In this document: positions 1-7,070 of the stretch, one piece after another
Numbering within the stretch: position 1 is the stretch's first letter
Layout of the letters: the number at the start of each line of letters is the position of its first letter
Assembly (NCBI GenBank): GCA_031256755.1
Contig: JAIRPZ010000058.1
Location: forward strand, 1-7,093
Length of the DNA stretch: 7,093 nucleotides
DNA from: Planctomycetaceae bacterium
Lineage (GTDB): Bacteria; Planctomycetota; Planctomycetia; Pirellulales; Thermoguttaceae
Reading direction: 5' to 3'
Position numbers and translations under genes: made by a program
The notes under the pieces: generated by a model
Told to the model about the DNA's origin: nothing
Databases searched by the model: none
The model's input: the letters and a program-made list of their open reading frames with translations, nothing else

Positions 1-540
1 CTTTCAGGTGAAAGACAATCAGCCGGAAACGAAGGAAGCCTTGAAGGCGGCGTTCTGTGAAGAAAACATTGCGGAAGGGAAATTGGTGTCGGTGAAAACG
101 CCGGCAGAAAAAAGGGGAATTGCGTTGAAAGACGACAGTATTATTTTGATTTAGACGATGCGGTTTGGTTTCGGGATGTATTAAAGTTGCCGGGCTGCAC
201 GATGGCGATTCGGTGCGGCAAGACAACTTCTTCGCCGGACGGTTCTGTTGAAACTGAAACACGGTATTATGTGTCGTCTCTTGACACATTTTGTTTTATT
301 CCTCGTCAGATAGCGAAGTTTATTCGCGGCCATTGGCAGGTGGAGAATTCTTTACATTGGTTGAAAGATCGTTATTGGCGGGAAGACAAACACAAGTTGC
401 GCAAGCCGGGCTTGGGGATGGTTTATGCGTCGCTGACGAACTTGGCGGTGAGTGTGTTGCAGTTGCTGCCGGGAAAAAGCATCATCGAAAAATCTGATGC
501 CTGTTGTTATCAACCAAAAAAACAATTAAAAAAATCAGGG
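1..540 (+). pseudogene. ISAs1-family (H-repeat-type) transposase, 3' part, frameshifted
   Basis: This is the C-terminal half or so of a DDE transposase; the 5' part lies outside the window. Bases 2-112 read in frame 2 as a segment beginning FQVKDNQPETKEAL, which matches the 'lKgNQ' block of ISAs1/H-repeat transposases. That frame hits TAG at 152-154. The family sequence continues one frame back: from about 109 it reads KKGNCVERRQYYF, then TETRYYVSSL, then HWQVENSLHWLKDRYWRED. The Glu of HWxxEN (codon 343-345) is the expected third catalytic acid of the DDE triad. The switch is at an A6G4 tract (108-117), so the gene carries a -1 frameshift. The family-like part ends near LTNLAVSVLQLLPGK...PKKQLKKSG, around base 540, but there is no stop there and the frame runs on into dnaE. 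Most likely a dead remnant; a programmed frameshift is possible but the heptamer is not a classical one. Confidence 0.85.
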
Positions 541-565
541 TCGGATGACTTTGCAGGGGACGTGG
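1..565 (+). mobile_element. Right-hand part of an ISAs1-type insertion sequence
   Basis: The transposase remnant implies an insertion sequence whose left end lies outside the window. The right end cannot be fixed, because the partner inverted repeat and any target-site duplication are not visible. From the transposase tail and the start of dnaE signals at 586, the end should fall between about 535 and 585; the stretch GGATGACTTTGCAGGGG at 543-559 is the most plausible terminal region, by a loose recollection of ISAs1-type ends only. Confidence 0.5.
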
Positions 566-585
566 TGTTTTGCCCCGCGATCTTG

Positions 586-591
586 TATAAT
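586..591 (+). promoter_or_regulatory. Candidate -10 box for dnaE (TATAAT)
   Basis: A perfect TATAAT lies 39 bases before the dnaE ATG, which predicts a transcript start near 598 and a leader of about 33 nt that contains the ribosome binding site. The -35 position at 17-bp spacing (TGGTGT, 563-568) is a poor match, so this is either an activator-aided or weak promoter, or chance. It lies just past the transposase remnant. Confidence 0.5.
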
Positions 592-620
592 GCGATGAAC
601 GCCGTACAGAGAAAAACGTC

Positions 621-624
621 AGGA
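621..624 (+). promoter_or_regulatory. Ribosome binding site of dnaE
   Basis: AGGA six bases before the ATG at 631. It decides the start: the upstream in-frame candidates (TTG at 187 inside the transposase, ATG at 595) lack such a site, and the family's N-terminal PHP motif begins a few residues after the 631 start. Confidence 0.7.
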
Positions 625-630
625 TACCTC

Positions 631-3600
631 ATGGAAGTTCCCTTTATTCATTTACACGTTCATAGTCATTATTCCCTTTTGGACGGAGCCGGAGAAGTCG
701 GACGGCTCGTCCAGCGGGCAAAAGAATTGGAAATGCCCGCGCTCGCCCTGACCGATCACGGAAATCTTTTCGGCGCACTCGAATTTTACCGCACCGCCAA
801 AGAACAAGGCATCAAACCCATCATCGGTTACGAAGCGTATCTTGCCACAGGTCACCGCACCGATAAAAGCGCAAAAACACAAAAAGAAGCATGTTCCCAT
901 CTCACGCTGCTGGCAATGAACCGCACCGGTTATAAAAATCTGCTTAAACTCGCTTCCATTGCCGAACTCGAAGGAAAATATTACAAACCGAGAATTGATA
1001 AGGAAATTCTTGCTCAATACAACGAAGGACTTCTCTGTTTGAGCGGCTGTGCCTCCAGTGAAATGTCCCGCATCCTGCTCGATCAAAACGATCCGGACCG
1101 ATTCAGCCGGGCAAAAAAACTGGCCAATTGGTACCGCAATCTGTTCGGCGACCGGTATTATCTTGAAATTCAGGATAACGGTCTCGAAATACAGAAAACG
1201 ATTCTCGAAGGGACAGTCAAACTTGCAGCGGAATTGAACATTCCGACCGCCGCAACTAATGATGTTCACTACGTTTATCAAAAGGAAAGCGAAGCACAGG
1301 ACATTCTGCTCTGTGTCAATACACGGGCGAAACGCAGTGATGAAAAACGGATGCGGATGGATTCCGATCAATTCTATTTCCGCAGCGGTGCCGAAATGAA
1401 ACGGGCTATGCCGGATCAGGAAGAAGCGATTCAGCGGACAGTCGAAATCGCCGGACGCGTGGACATTGAACTCGAAAAAAATCCCCGTTATTTTCCGGTC
1501 TTTACGCCGCCGAAAGGACTTTCGTCCGAAGATTATCTCCGGCAATTGTGCATCGAAGGATTGAAACGGCGGTATGCGGACAATCCGAAACGGTGCAAAA
1601 ACGGACAACTGTCGGAAGAAGTGTTAGCCCGCTTGGAACGGGAACTTTCGATCATTTTTCAACTTGGTTTTCCGAATTATTTTCTGGTCGTTTGGGATTT
1701 TGTCCGCGTTGCCGAAGAGCGGGGAATTCACCGGACAGCAAGAGGAAGCGGAGTCGGTGCGCTCGTCTGTTATGCGCTGAACATGTCCCACGTTTGTCCG
1801 CTGGAATTCGATTTGCTCTTCGAGCGGTTTCTTGATTTAAGCCGGAAAGAAGCCCCTGATATTGATATTGATTTCGATCAGGACCGGCGGGGCGAAATCA
1901 TTGATTACGTCAAAGAAAAATACGGCGAAAGCAATGTCGCCCAACTCGGCACCTTCGGCACAATGGCGGCGAAACAGTCCATCAAAGATGTCGGGCGGGT
2001 TCTCGATTTGTCGATTCCGTTTGTGAATGAAATTACGCAACTCGTTCCCGACGCGCCGAAAATCACGATTGACAAGGCATTGGCGGAAAGCGAAGAACTG
2101 AATAAACGTTACGAAAATGAGCCGGTCATCAGCGAGTTGATCAATTATGCGAAACAGATCGAAGGGCTGGCGCGTAATACCGGCGTTCATGCGTGCGGCG
2201 TGATTATTGCCGACAAGCCGCTGTCCGAATATGTTCCGCTTCAACTTGATAAAAATGAAGGCATCGTAACCCAGTGGCAGGGCGTTGATGTGGAAAAAGC
2301 GGGCTTGCTCAAAATGGATTTTCTGGGCTTGCGCAACTTAACGATTCTGGCTCATGCCATCGAATTGATTAAGGAAACGACCGGCAAAACGATTGACCCG
2401 TATCAACTGCCGCTGGACGATAAAGAATCCTATGAACTGCTTTGCCGGGGAGAAACAAAAGGGATTTTTCAACTTGAAGGCGGCGGTATCCGGGAACTGC
2501 TGACGCGGATGAAACCGGACAACTTCCGGGACATCATCGCGACTCTGGCACTTTACCGTCCGGGACCGCTGGAAGGCGGAATGGTCGATCAATACGTTGC
2601 CGTCAAACATGGCAAAAAAAAGGCAGTGTATGATCATCCGATCTGCGAAGAAATTTTGTCCGAGACCTACGGCGTGATGGTGTATCAGGAACAGATCATG
2701 CGGATTCTCAACCGTCTCGGCAACATTCCGCTCGGCGATGCGTATGCCTGCATCAAAGCCATCAGCAAGAAAAAGGATTTCAGCAAATACCGCGATGCTT
2801 TCGTTGCCGGCTCCAAAGAAAACGGACTGGCAACAGAAAAAGCCGATGCGATTTTCGATTTGATTGTGGCGTTTGCCGGCTACGGTTTCAATAAGTCGCA
2901 CTCAACGGCTTATGCGATGGTTGCTTACATTACCGCTTATCTGAAATCGCATTATCCGGTCGAGTTTATGGCGGCGTTGCTTTGCGGCGATATTTCCGGC
3001 AGGAATTTTTCCAAAAAAGACGACACGGTCGAACACATTGCGGATTGCAGACGCATGGGTATTGAAGTCATTCCGCCGGATGTCAATATATCCAAACAGC
3101 GGTACTCCGTTGTTGACGGGAAAATTATGTTTGCACTGACAGCGATCAAATCGTGCGGCGATTGGGCAGCGGATAAAATCATTGAAGCACGGCAAAAAGG
3201 GGGACGGTTCACCAGTTTGTTCGATTTTTGCGAGCGGCTTGGCGGAGACAATAAAGCGTGCAACCGGGCAACGATTGAAACGCTGATCAAAGCCGGTGCG
3301 TTTGATTCGCTTGGAATAAGCCGGGCGCAACTGTTTCATTCGGTTGAAGCGGCGATGAAATCAGGACAAACCGCCGCTGCCAATACAGCCCGCGGACAAA
3401 CGAGTTTATTCGGCGGCGATGATGACGACACCGCCGGCGTGCAAACGGTCTTCACCCGCTCGTCTGTTTCCGAATGGTCGGAGAAAGAACAATCGAACTA
3501 CGAAAAAGAGGTTCTTGGTTTCTATCTGACATCTCATCCGTTGCAGGAGTTTGCGGATGTTTTTGAGATATTCCGAACTCACGAGTGCAGTTCGGCGGGC

Positions 3601-4173
3601 GGACTGAAAACGGAATCGCCGGTAGTGCTTGCCGGCATTGTGAACAATATCAAACTGGGACAAGGCAAGAAGCCGAAACCGGGGAAGCCGAACACGTTTG
3701 CAATGTTTGATTTGGAAGACGCGTCGGGGGCGATCCGGTCGATTATGTGGTCGGAGGCTTATGCCGAATTCGGGACGTTTATCAAGAACGAGCAGGCGGT
3801 TTTTATGCGGGGCAAAATTGACCGGAGCCGGAGTCAGGATGCGGAATCGAATGACGGCAACTTTATTGTTGATGAGATTTTTTCTATAGAAGAGGCCCCT
3901 CAAAAACTCTGCAAGGGCGTGACGATTTCGCTGGACGAGACGCAACATTCGGCGGACTCGGTACGGACGCTGAACGACATGCTGCGTGAATCTCCGGGGA
4001 AGGGAACGGTAGAACTGGCATTGCGGCTGAAAAACGGCAGCCATGTGACGTTCAGCGGCAGCCGGATAACGGCGGAAATTACGCCGGTTTTGTACCGGAA
4101 AATGACGGATTTTTTAGGCGGCTATGCGGTCAAAATCCTCCGTACCGAACCGGCGCAGAAAAAATGGCGGTAA
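631..4173 (+). CDS. dnaE: DNA polymerase III subunit alpha (replicative DNA polymerase)
   Basis: Cytoplasmic catalytic subunit of the replicase, extending DNA from primers on the chromosome; 1,180 aa, normal for DnaE1. The N-terminal PHP domain (about 5-290) starts HLHVHS and keeps the likely metal ligands H7, H9, D42/H43, E68, H90, C140, D211 and H213. The polymerase core has RGSGVG from R371, the catalytic PDIDIDF with D410 and D412, and the third catalytic Asp at D563 in KMDFLGLR. Further conserved blocks are CRGETKGIFQLE, YRPGPLEGGM (from Y642) and GYGFNKSHS (from G750). A helix-hairpin-helix region lies at about 857-905, a QTSLF clamp-binding pentapeptide at 923-927, and an OB fold at about 996-1090, followed by a C-terminal domain. 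The start is the ATG at 631, with AGGA six bases upstream. The frame is open far upstream into a transposase remnant, but the first 148 codons from TTG 187 are not part of DnaE. The stop is TAA. Sequence style resembles planctomycete DnaE (recollection). Confidence 0.97.
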   Translation: MEVPFIHLHVHSHYSLLDGAGEVGRLVQRAKELEMPALALTDHGNLFGALEFYRTAKEQGIKPIIGYEAYLATGHRTDKSAKTQKEACSHLTLLAMNRTGYKNLLKLASIAELEGKYYKPRIDKEILAQYNEGLLCLSGCASSEMSRILLDQNDPDRFSRAKKLANWYRNLFGDRYYLEIQDNGLEIQKTILEGTVKLAAELNIPTAATNDVHYVYQKESEAQDILLCVNTRAKRSDEKRMRMDSDQFYFRSGAEMKRAMPDQEEAIQRTVEIAGRVDIELEKNPRYFPVFTPPKGLSSEDYLRQLCIEGLKRRYADNPKRCKNGQLSEEVLARLERELSIIFQLGFPNYFLVVWDFVRVAEERGIHRTARGSGVGALVCYALNMSHVCPLEFDLLFERFLDLSRKEAPDIDIDFDQDRRGEIIDYVKEKYGESNVAQLGTFGTMAAKQSIKDVGRVLDLSIPFVNEITQLVPDAPKITIDKALAESEELNKRYENEPVISELINYAKQIEGLARNTGVHACGVIIADKPLSEYVPLQLDKNEGIVTQWQGVDVEKAGLLKMDFLGLRNLTILAHAIELIKETTGKTIDPYQLPLDDKESYELLCRGETKGIFQLEGGGIRELLTRMKPDNFRDIIATLALYRPGPLEGGMVDQYVAVKHGKKKAVYDHPICEEILSETYGVMVYQEQIMRILNRLGNIPLGDAYACIKAISKKKDFSKYRDAFVAGSKENGLATEKADAIFDLIVAFAGYGFNKSHSTAYAMVAYITAYLKSHYPVEFMAALLCGDISGRNFSKKDDTVEHIADCRRMGIEVIPPDVNISKQRYSVVDGKIMFALTAIKSCGDWAADKIIEARQKGGRFTSLFDFCERLGGDNKACNRATIETLIKAGAFDSLGISRAQLFHSVEAAMKSGQTAAANTARGQTSLFGGDDDDTAGVQTVFTRSSVSEWSEKEQSNYEKEVLGFYLTSHPLQEFADVFEIFRTHECSSAGGLKTESPVVLAGIVNNIKLGQGKKPKPGKPNTFAMFDLEDASGAIRSIMWSEAYAEFGTFIKNEQAVFMRGKIDRSRSQDAESNDGNFIVDEIFSIEEAPQKLCKGVTISLDETQHSADSVRTLNDMLRESPGKGTVELALRLKNGSHVTFSGSRITAEITPVLYRKMTDFLGGYAVKILRTEPAQKKWR

Positions 4174-4234
4174 ATACGGGCATTGGCTCCAGTTGCCGAA
4201 AATACGGCTGTTATCAAGTTTTGTTTTCCTTTTA

Positions 4235-5116
4235 TTACAGATACAATGTTCCTGCGAGTATTCCGGCAAACAGCACCGCTAATGCCAGCAGCACCTTATC
4301 GCCGAGAATCACTTCCACCGGGTCGCCGTCTGAATCATTTTCAACGTTCAAAGAGTATTTCATTCCCAAAATAATCAGCAGCGGCACCGTCCAAACGAGA
4401 GGCGTTCCGGCGTTCTTTGCGTCAACCGACCACATCGCATAAAATGTAATCGCCAAGCCAAGACAAACATACATATTTTTATCAAGAAACGCAAAATTGT
4501 AAAATTGCAGAACGTTTCGTGTCATCGGCGAATCGACATCCTGCGCGGTTAATCGGGCAATCCGCAATTCATTTCGCCGCTTGCCGAGTGCTGCGTAAGT
4601 GCAGGATGCAAAAACCGTTAAGTAAAGCCAATTTGATATTTCAATGCCGGTGACAGCACTACCGAACAGCACTCTTAAGACGAACCCGCCGACGAGAATA
4701 ACGATGTCGAGTATCGGCACATCTTTCAAACCGTGTGAATAGGCAATGTTCATCAGAAAATAACCGATAAGTATCATGTTAGCCGCAAGGGCTTGCGGAA
4801 GTGTTATCAAGTAAAAACAGCCGCAAGCGGCTGCGGCGGACAGCAAAACAGCGATACAATAGGCCGTTTTCATGCTGATTTTTCCCGCTGCCAGCGGACG
4901 TTTACACTTGACCGGATGATTGCGGTCTTTATCAATGTCTGCAATGTCGTTGATGATGTACAAAAGCGAAGCGGTCAGCGAAAAGGCGAAAAAACCGCAG
5001 ACCGTTTTCACGAAAAGCGGTACGTCAAAGAGCGAACCATTGAATATCAACGGCAGAAAGATTAAGAAATTCTTAATCCAATGGTGAATGCGGAGTAATC
5101 GTAAATAATTTTTCAC
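4235..5116 (-). CDS. UbiA-family prenyltransferase, probable decaprenyl-phosphate phosphoribosyltransferase
   Basis: A 293-aa integral membrane enzyme of the UbiA superfamily. The first Asp-rich motif is N56-D57-xx-D60-xxx-D64-R65, followed by HPVKCKRPLAAG, the form typical of 5-phosphoribosyl-1-diphosphate:polyprenyl-phosphate transferases (mycobacterial Rv3806c type). The N-terminus HHWIKNFLIFLPL (11-23) also fits that subgroup, as does the second block YSHGLKDVPILD (126-137) leading into GGFVLRVLFG. A KRRNEL stretch lies at 179-184 and GDPVEVILGDK near the C-terminus. Hydrophobic stretches give about eight or nine membrane segments. By family, it would join phosphoribose from PRPP to a polyprenyl phosphate, the first step to polyprenyl-phosphate pentose donors for surface glycans. 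It starts with GTG, overlapping the upstream stop by 4 bp (GTGA), with no clear Shine-Dalgarno, so translation is probably coupled. No epimerase (DprE1/DprE2) is in the window. Another UbiA-type aromatic prenyltransferase is possible but less likely. Confidence 0.85.
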   Translation of the reverse strand: MKNYLRLLRIHHWIKNFLIFLPLIFNGSLFDVPLFVKTVCGFFAFSLTASLLYIINDIADIDKDRNHPVKCKRPLAAGKISMKTAYCIAVLLSAAAACGCFYLITLPQALAANMILIGYFLMNIAYSHGLKDVPILDIVILVGGFVLRVLFGSAVTGIEISNWLYLTVFASCTYAALGKRRNELRIARLTAQDVDSPMTRNVLQFYNFAFLDKNMYVCLGLAITFYAMWSVDAKNAGTPLVWTVPLLIILGMKYSLNVENDSDGDPVEVILGDKVLLALAVLFAGILAGTLYL

Positions 5117-6813
5117 GTCGGATAATATTTAATGCCGAACTGAATCAAGTCGTCAATACCGGGAATGTTAATGATTGCAAGTGTGAGGATTGCCGCTGTG
5201 TAAATGCTGTATTTGACAAGCGGTAATTGGGCAAACAGTTTTTCGATGGCTAAAAATACCAAGCAGAAATATGCCCAGCCGAAGTACAAGGAATACAAAA
5301 TCAAACCGTTTTCGGCAGTTCCCCAACCGAAAAGGCACAGTATCAAGAATGAAAACGTAATCCAATATAAACAAACTTGCGTAAAGTGGTTTCTGTAATT
5401 CAGGACAAAACCAAGAATACAAAACACAAACAGCACAACGCCGAAATAGTTCAGTGACGTTACCGGGGCAAGTTGGTAGCACATCCAATCGCCGACATTC
5501 GGCAGGAACGGTTTGTCAATTATCGTGTCCGGCTTAATAAAACACGAAACGATAAAGTTGCACTGTTGATACAGTTTATCCGTGAATGACAACGTTAAAC
5601 CAGTAAAATTTCTATAACGCCATACTTGCGATAGTGTAAACTTGTTAAACTGTCCCGAAACGAGAACGAACACGAGAAAAATAAACGCAATTTTGACAAT
5701 ACGTTTTACTGTTGCATTTAACGCATGACGATTGAAAAACAATACGCCCAATGCTGCCGTTGTGATAAGCGACCCGACCGCTGCGATTACAGCATAATTC
5801 TGATGTTGTTTGTTATGCTGCATCGTATACATAAACACCGTCAGCCAAAACAGGGCGAAGATATACTGCTCGACCATCAACGCAAAAAGCAGCACAGGAT
5901 ACGATAACGTAAAGGAAATTAAAAATACCGCTTTGTTTGTTCCGTTCAAACACATCATTCGGCTCATCAAAATAGATGCAAACGCCAACAAAGTGATTTG
6001 AAAAACTTGAATAAAGATGCTGTATCCGTTGGGCAAAAAGAAACACAACCGGCTCAAAATATCGGCACTGACCGCAAACGGTACGGCAAATACTGCAAAG
6101 AGCGGCTGCCGTAAATCATTTTCCGGCGCACCGAAATGACCGAAAACGTTGGTCTTGTAATAGTCCCCGCTGTCGGCAGTATAAACAACATCGTAGTTAA
6201 TGATTTTCCTGTCAGCGTTGTGCGGTGCATAAAACGCATTGGTCTGATTATAAATGACGGCAACGGCGATGAACGCAATGACCGCAACAGTGGTTAAATA
6301 CCCGCGTTCAATGCGGTCGGATTCTTTGAAAACGTCTTTGACAAACGGAACAAACCGGTCGAGAAACGCATAGAAGAATACGAACAGAGCGGGAGCGAGC
6401 GTGAAGTATAAAAGATAGACAGCCATGTATGTCCCCGCCGTTTGCAGTATTTCGGGGATACCGATATAAGTTTGCAAGCGGTAAAAAACATTCGGAAACT
6501 TATCCAGAAACTTCGGCACGCAATAACCGACTGCAATCGGCGCGAGTACAACGGCGATGCCGATGTACCAATAGTTGATGTTAATAAAAATCGTTTCGAG
6601 AAGTTGTTTGCGGAACGTCAGGAAATAGATGACGGCAAACGCAAGCAGTGTTCCGATGATTGAAGCGGCGGACGGTTTTACAAATGCCGCTGACATAGCG
6701 GTACAGGACAGGGCAAACGCCCATTTGACCCAAACATGTTCAAAGATGCTCCCGCCGGATGTTAAAATACAAGTTTTAAGTAATTGAGTAGGGGGGTGGC
6801 TAAATGAATGCAT
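5113..6813 (-). CDS. Multi-pass membrane protein, possible GT-C-type glycosyltransferase
   Basis: I do not recognise a named family with certainty. The product (566 aa from ATG 6813) is hydrophobic nearly throughout, with about 13-14 predicted membrane segments by eye. Between roughly residues 190 and 237 there is a long polar loop with YTADSGDYYKTNVF (D214, D217, Y218) followed by RQPLF (R235). An acidic residue in an early periplasmic loop, followed by a basic-Pro-Leu-Phe turn, is reminiscent of GT-C glycosyltransferases that use polyprenyl-phosphate sugars. A second long loop lies at about 390-453, and the C-terminal part has WGTAENGLILYS. It overlaps the UbiA-type gene by 4 bp, so the two are co-translated; that neighbour could make its lipid-linked sugar donor. 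The start is uncertain: GTG 6843 would add 10 residues, but a promoter-like site places the transcript start near 6840, favouring ATG 6813. No good Shine-Dalgarno precedes either. A flippase or polymerase of the same glycan pathway is an alternative role. Confidence 0.75.
   Translation of the reverse strand: MHSFSHPPTQLLKTCILTSGGSIFEHVWVKWAFALSCTAMSAAFVKPSAASIIGTLLAFAVIYFLTFRKQLLETIFININYWYIGIAVVLAPIAVGYCVPKFLDKFPNVFYRLQTYIGIPEILQTAGTYMAVYLLYFTLAPALFVFFYAFLDRFVPFVKDVFKESDRIERGYLTTVAVIAFIAVAVIYNQTNAFYAPHNADRKIINYDVVYTADSGDYYKTNVFGHFGAPENDLRQPLFAVFAVPFAVSADILSRLCFFLPNGYSIFIQVFQITLLAFASILMSRMMCLNGTNKAVFLISFTLSYPVLLFALMVEQYIFALFWLTVFMYTMQHNKQHQNYAVIAAVGSLITTAALGVLFFNRHALNATVKRIVKIAFIFLVFVLVSGQFNKFTLSQVWRYRNFTGLTLSFTDKLYQQCNFIVSCFIKPDTIIDKPFLPNVGDWMCYQLAPVTSLNYFGVVLFVFCILGFVLNYRNHFTQVCLYWITFSFLILCLFGWGTAENGLILYSLYFGWAYFCLVFLAIEKLFAQLPLVKYSIYTAAILTLAIINIPGIDDLIQFGIKYYPT
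6632..6646. repeat. 15-bp direct repeat, copy 1 (ACGGCAAACGCAAGC)
   Basis: Exact copy of the sequence at 6862-6876, 230 bp away in the same orientation. This copy lies inside the membrane protein gene, where it encodes LLAFAV on the minus strand. Confidence 0.6.
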
Positions 6814-6846
6814 TGGGAAAAAACAGACTATGAAAAATACCACTTT

Positions 6847-6874
6847 ATTTTATCATACTACACGGCAAACGCAA
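6847..6874 (-). promoter_or_regulatory. Candidate promoter of the membrane protein-prenyltransferase operon
   Basis: Read on the minus strand: TTGCGT (6869-6874), a 16-bp spacer, then TAAAAT (6847-6852). The -10 matches consensus at five of six positions, the -35 at three of six. The predicted transcript start near 6840 lies after the GTG at 6843 and before the ATG at 6813. It overlaps the end of the broken upstream gene, so the operon may have gained its own promoter there. Confidence 0.4.
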
Positions 6875-7015
6875 GCGAGGGGGGACTGTCGGTAAAATCG
6901 ACAGCGTCAATGTCCTTGCGGTTCACAAGGTCGCGGCAATCGCCGCGGCGTTCTGTAAAAAATGCCGGCGGGTGAGTTTGAAAGAGCGGATGAATGTAGA
7001 AGACATTGAAGTCAT
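6858..7015 (-). pseudogene. Broken Tat-exported protein gene, possible Gfo/Idh/MocA remnant
   Basis: From ATG 7015 the minus strand encodes a 30-residue peptide ending in TGA at 6923-6925. It contains TRRHFLQNAAAIAATL, a twin-arginine signal: the RR pair, FLQ, then an Ala-rich hydrophobic stretch. A real start is indicated by AAAGGA seven bases upstream and an extended -10 further up. The mature protein is missing. In the -1 frame the same DNA runs on as CRDLVNRKDIDAVDF and stops at TAG 6858-6860. 'RKDIDAV' is a common motif in the NAD-binding domain of Gfo/Idh/MocA oxidoreductases, many of which in planctomycetes carry Tat signals. This fits a gene whose middle was deleted out of frame and whose 3' part is gone. 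The Tat signal is clear; the oxidoreductase assignment rests on a short motif and is tentative. Confidence 0.5.
6862..6876. repeat. 15-bp direct repeat, copy 2 (ACGGCAAACGCAAGC)
   Basis: Exact match to 6632-6646. This copy encodes SLAFAV at the end of the broken upstream reading frame and overlaps the -35 of the candidate operon promoter. It may mark a duplication or recombination junction, or be coincidence. Confidence 0.6.
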
Positions 7016-7022
7016 TGTAAAA

Positions 7023-7028
7023 TCCTTT
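7023..7028 (-). promoter_or_regulatory. Shine-Dalgarno of the broken Tat-signal gene
   Basis: AAAGGA on the minus strand, seven bases before ATG 7015. It selects this ATG over the second one nine bases downstream and over the out-of-frame ATG farther up, and shows the start was once functional. Confidence 0.6.
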
Positions 7029-7030
7029 CT

Positions 7031-7045
7031 GCGGAACGTTTCCGC
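7031..7045 (-). other. Leader hairpin upstream of the Tat-signal gene
   Basis: A perfect inverted repeat, GCGGAA-acg-TTCCGC on the minus strand: 6-bp stem, 3-base loop. It ends two bases before the Shine-Dalgarno and lies inside the predicted 5' leader. There is no following T-run, so it is not an obvious terminator; it could affect translation or be an operator half-site, or be chance. Confidence 0.4.
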
Positions 7046-7070
7046 TGTAAAAATGGAAACAACAGCATTC

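Noticed and set aside
554..577. GGGG...CCCC hairpin as a transposase terminator
   Set aside because: A 4-bp stem with a long loop and no T-run; too weak to call.
187..630. N-terminal extension of DnaE
   Set aside because: The residues match an ISAs1-type transposase (HWxxENSLHW, RYWRED), not DnaE; the polymerase's own start with ribosome binding site is at 631.
652..1608. Long minus-strand open frame of 318 codons opposite dnaE
   Set aside because: It lies wholly antisense to the conserved PHP region, has no family features and is rich in Phe/Ile/Arg as expected from a shadow of the coding frame.
4174..4234. Terminator between the convergent genes
   Set aside because: Only a 4-bp GGCA/TGCC stem with an 11-base loop and a loose T-rich stretch are visible; no convincing intrinsic terminator for either strand.
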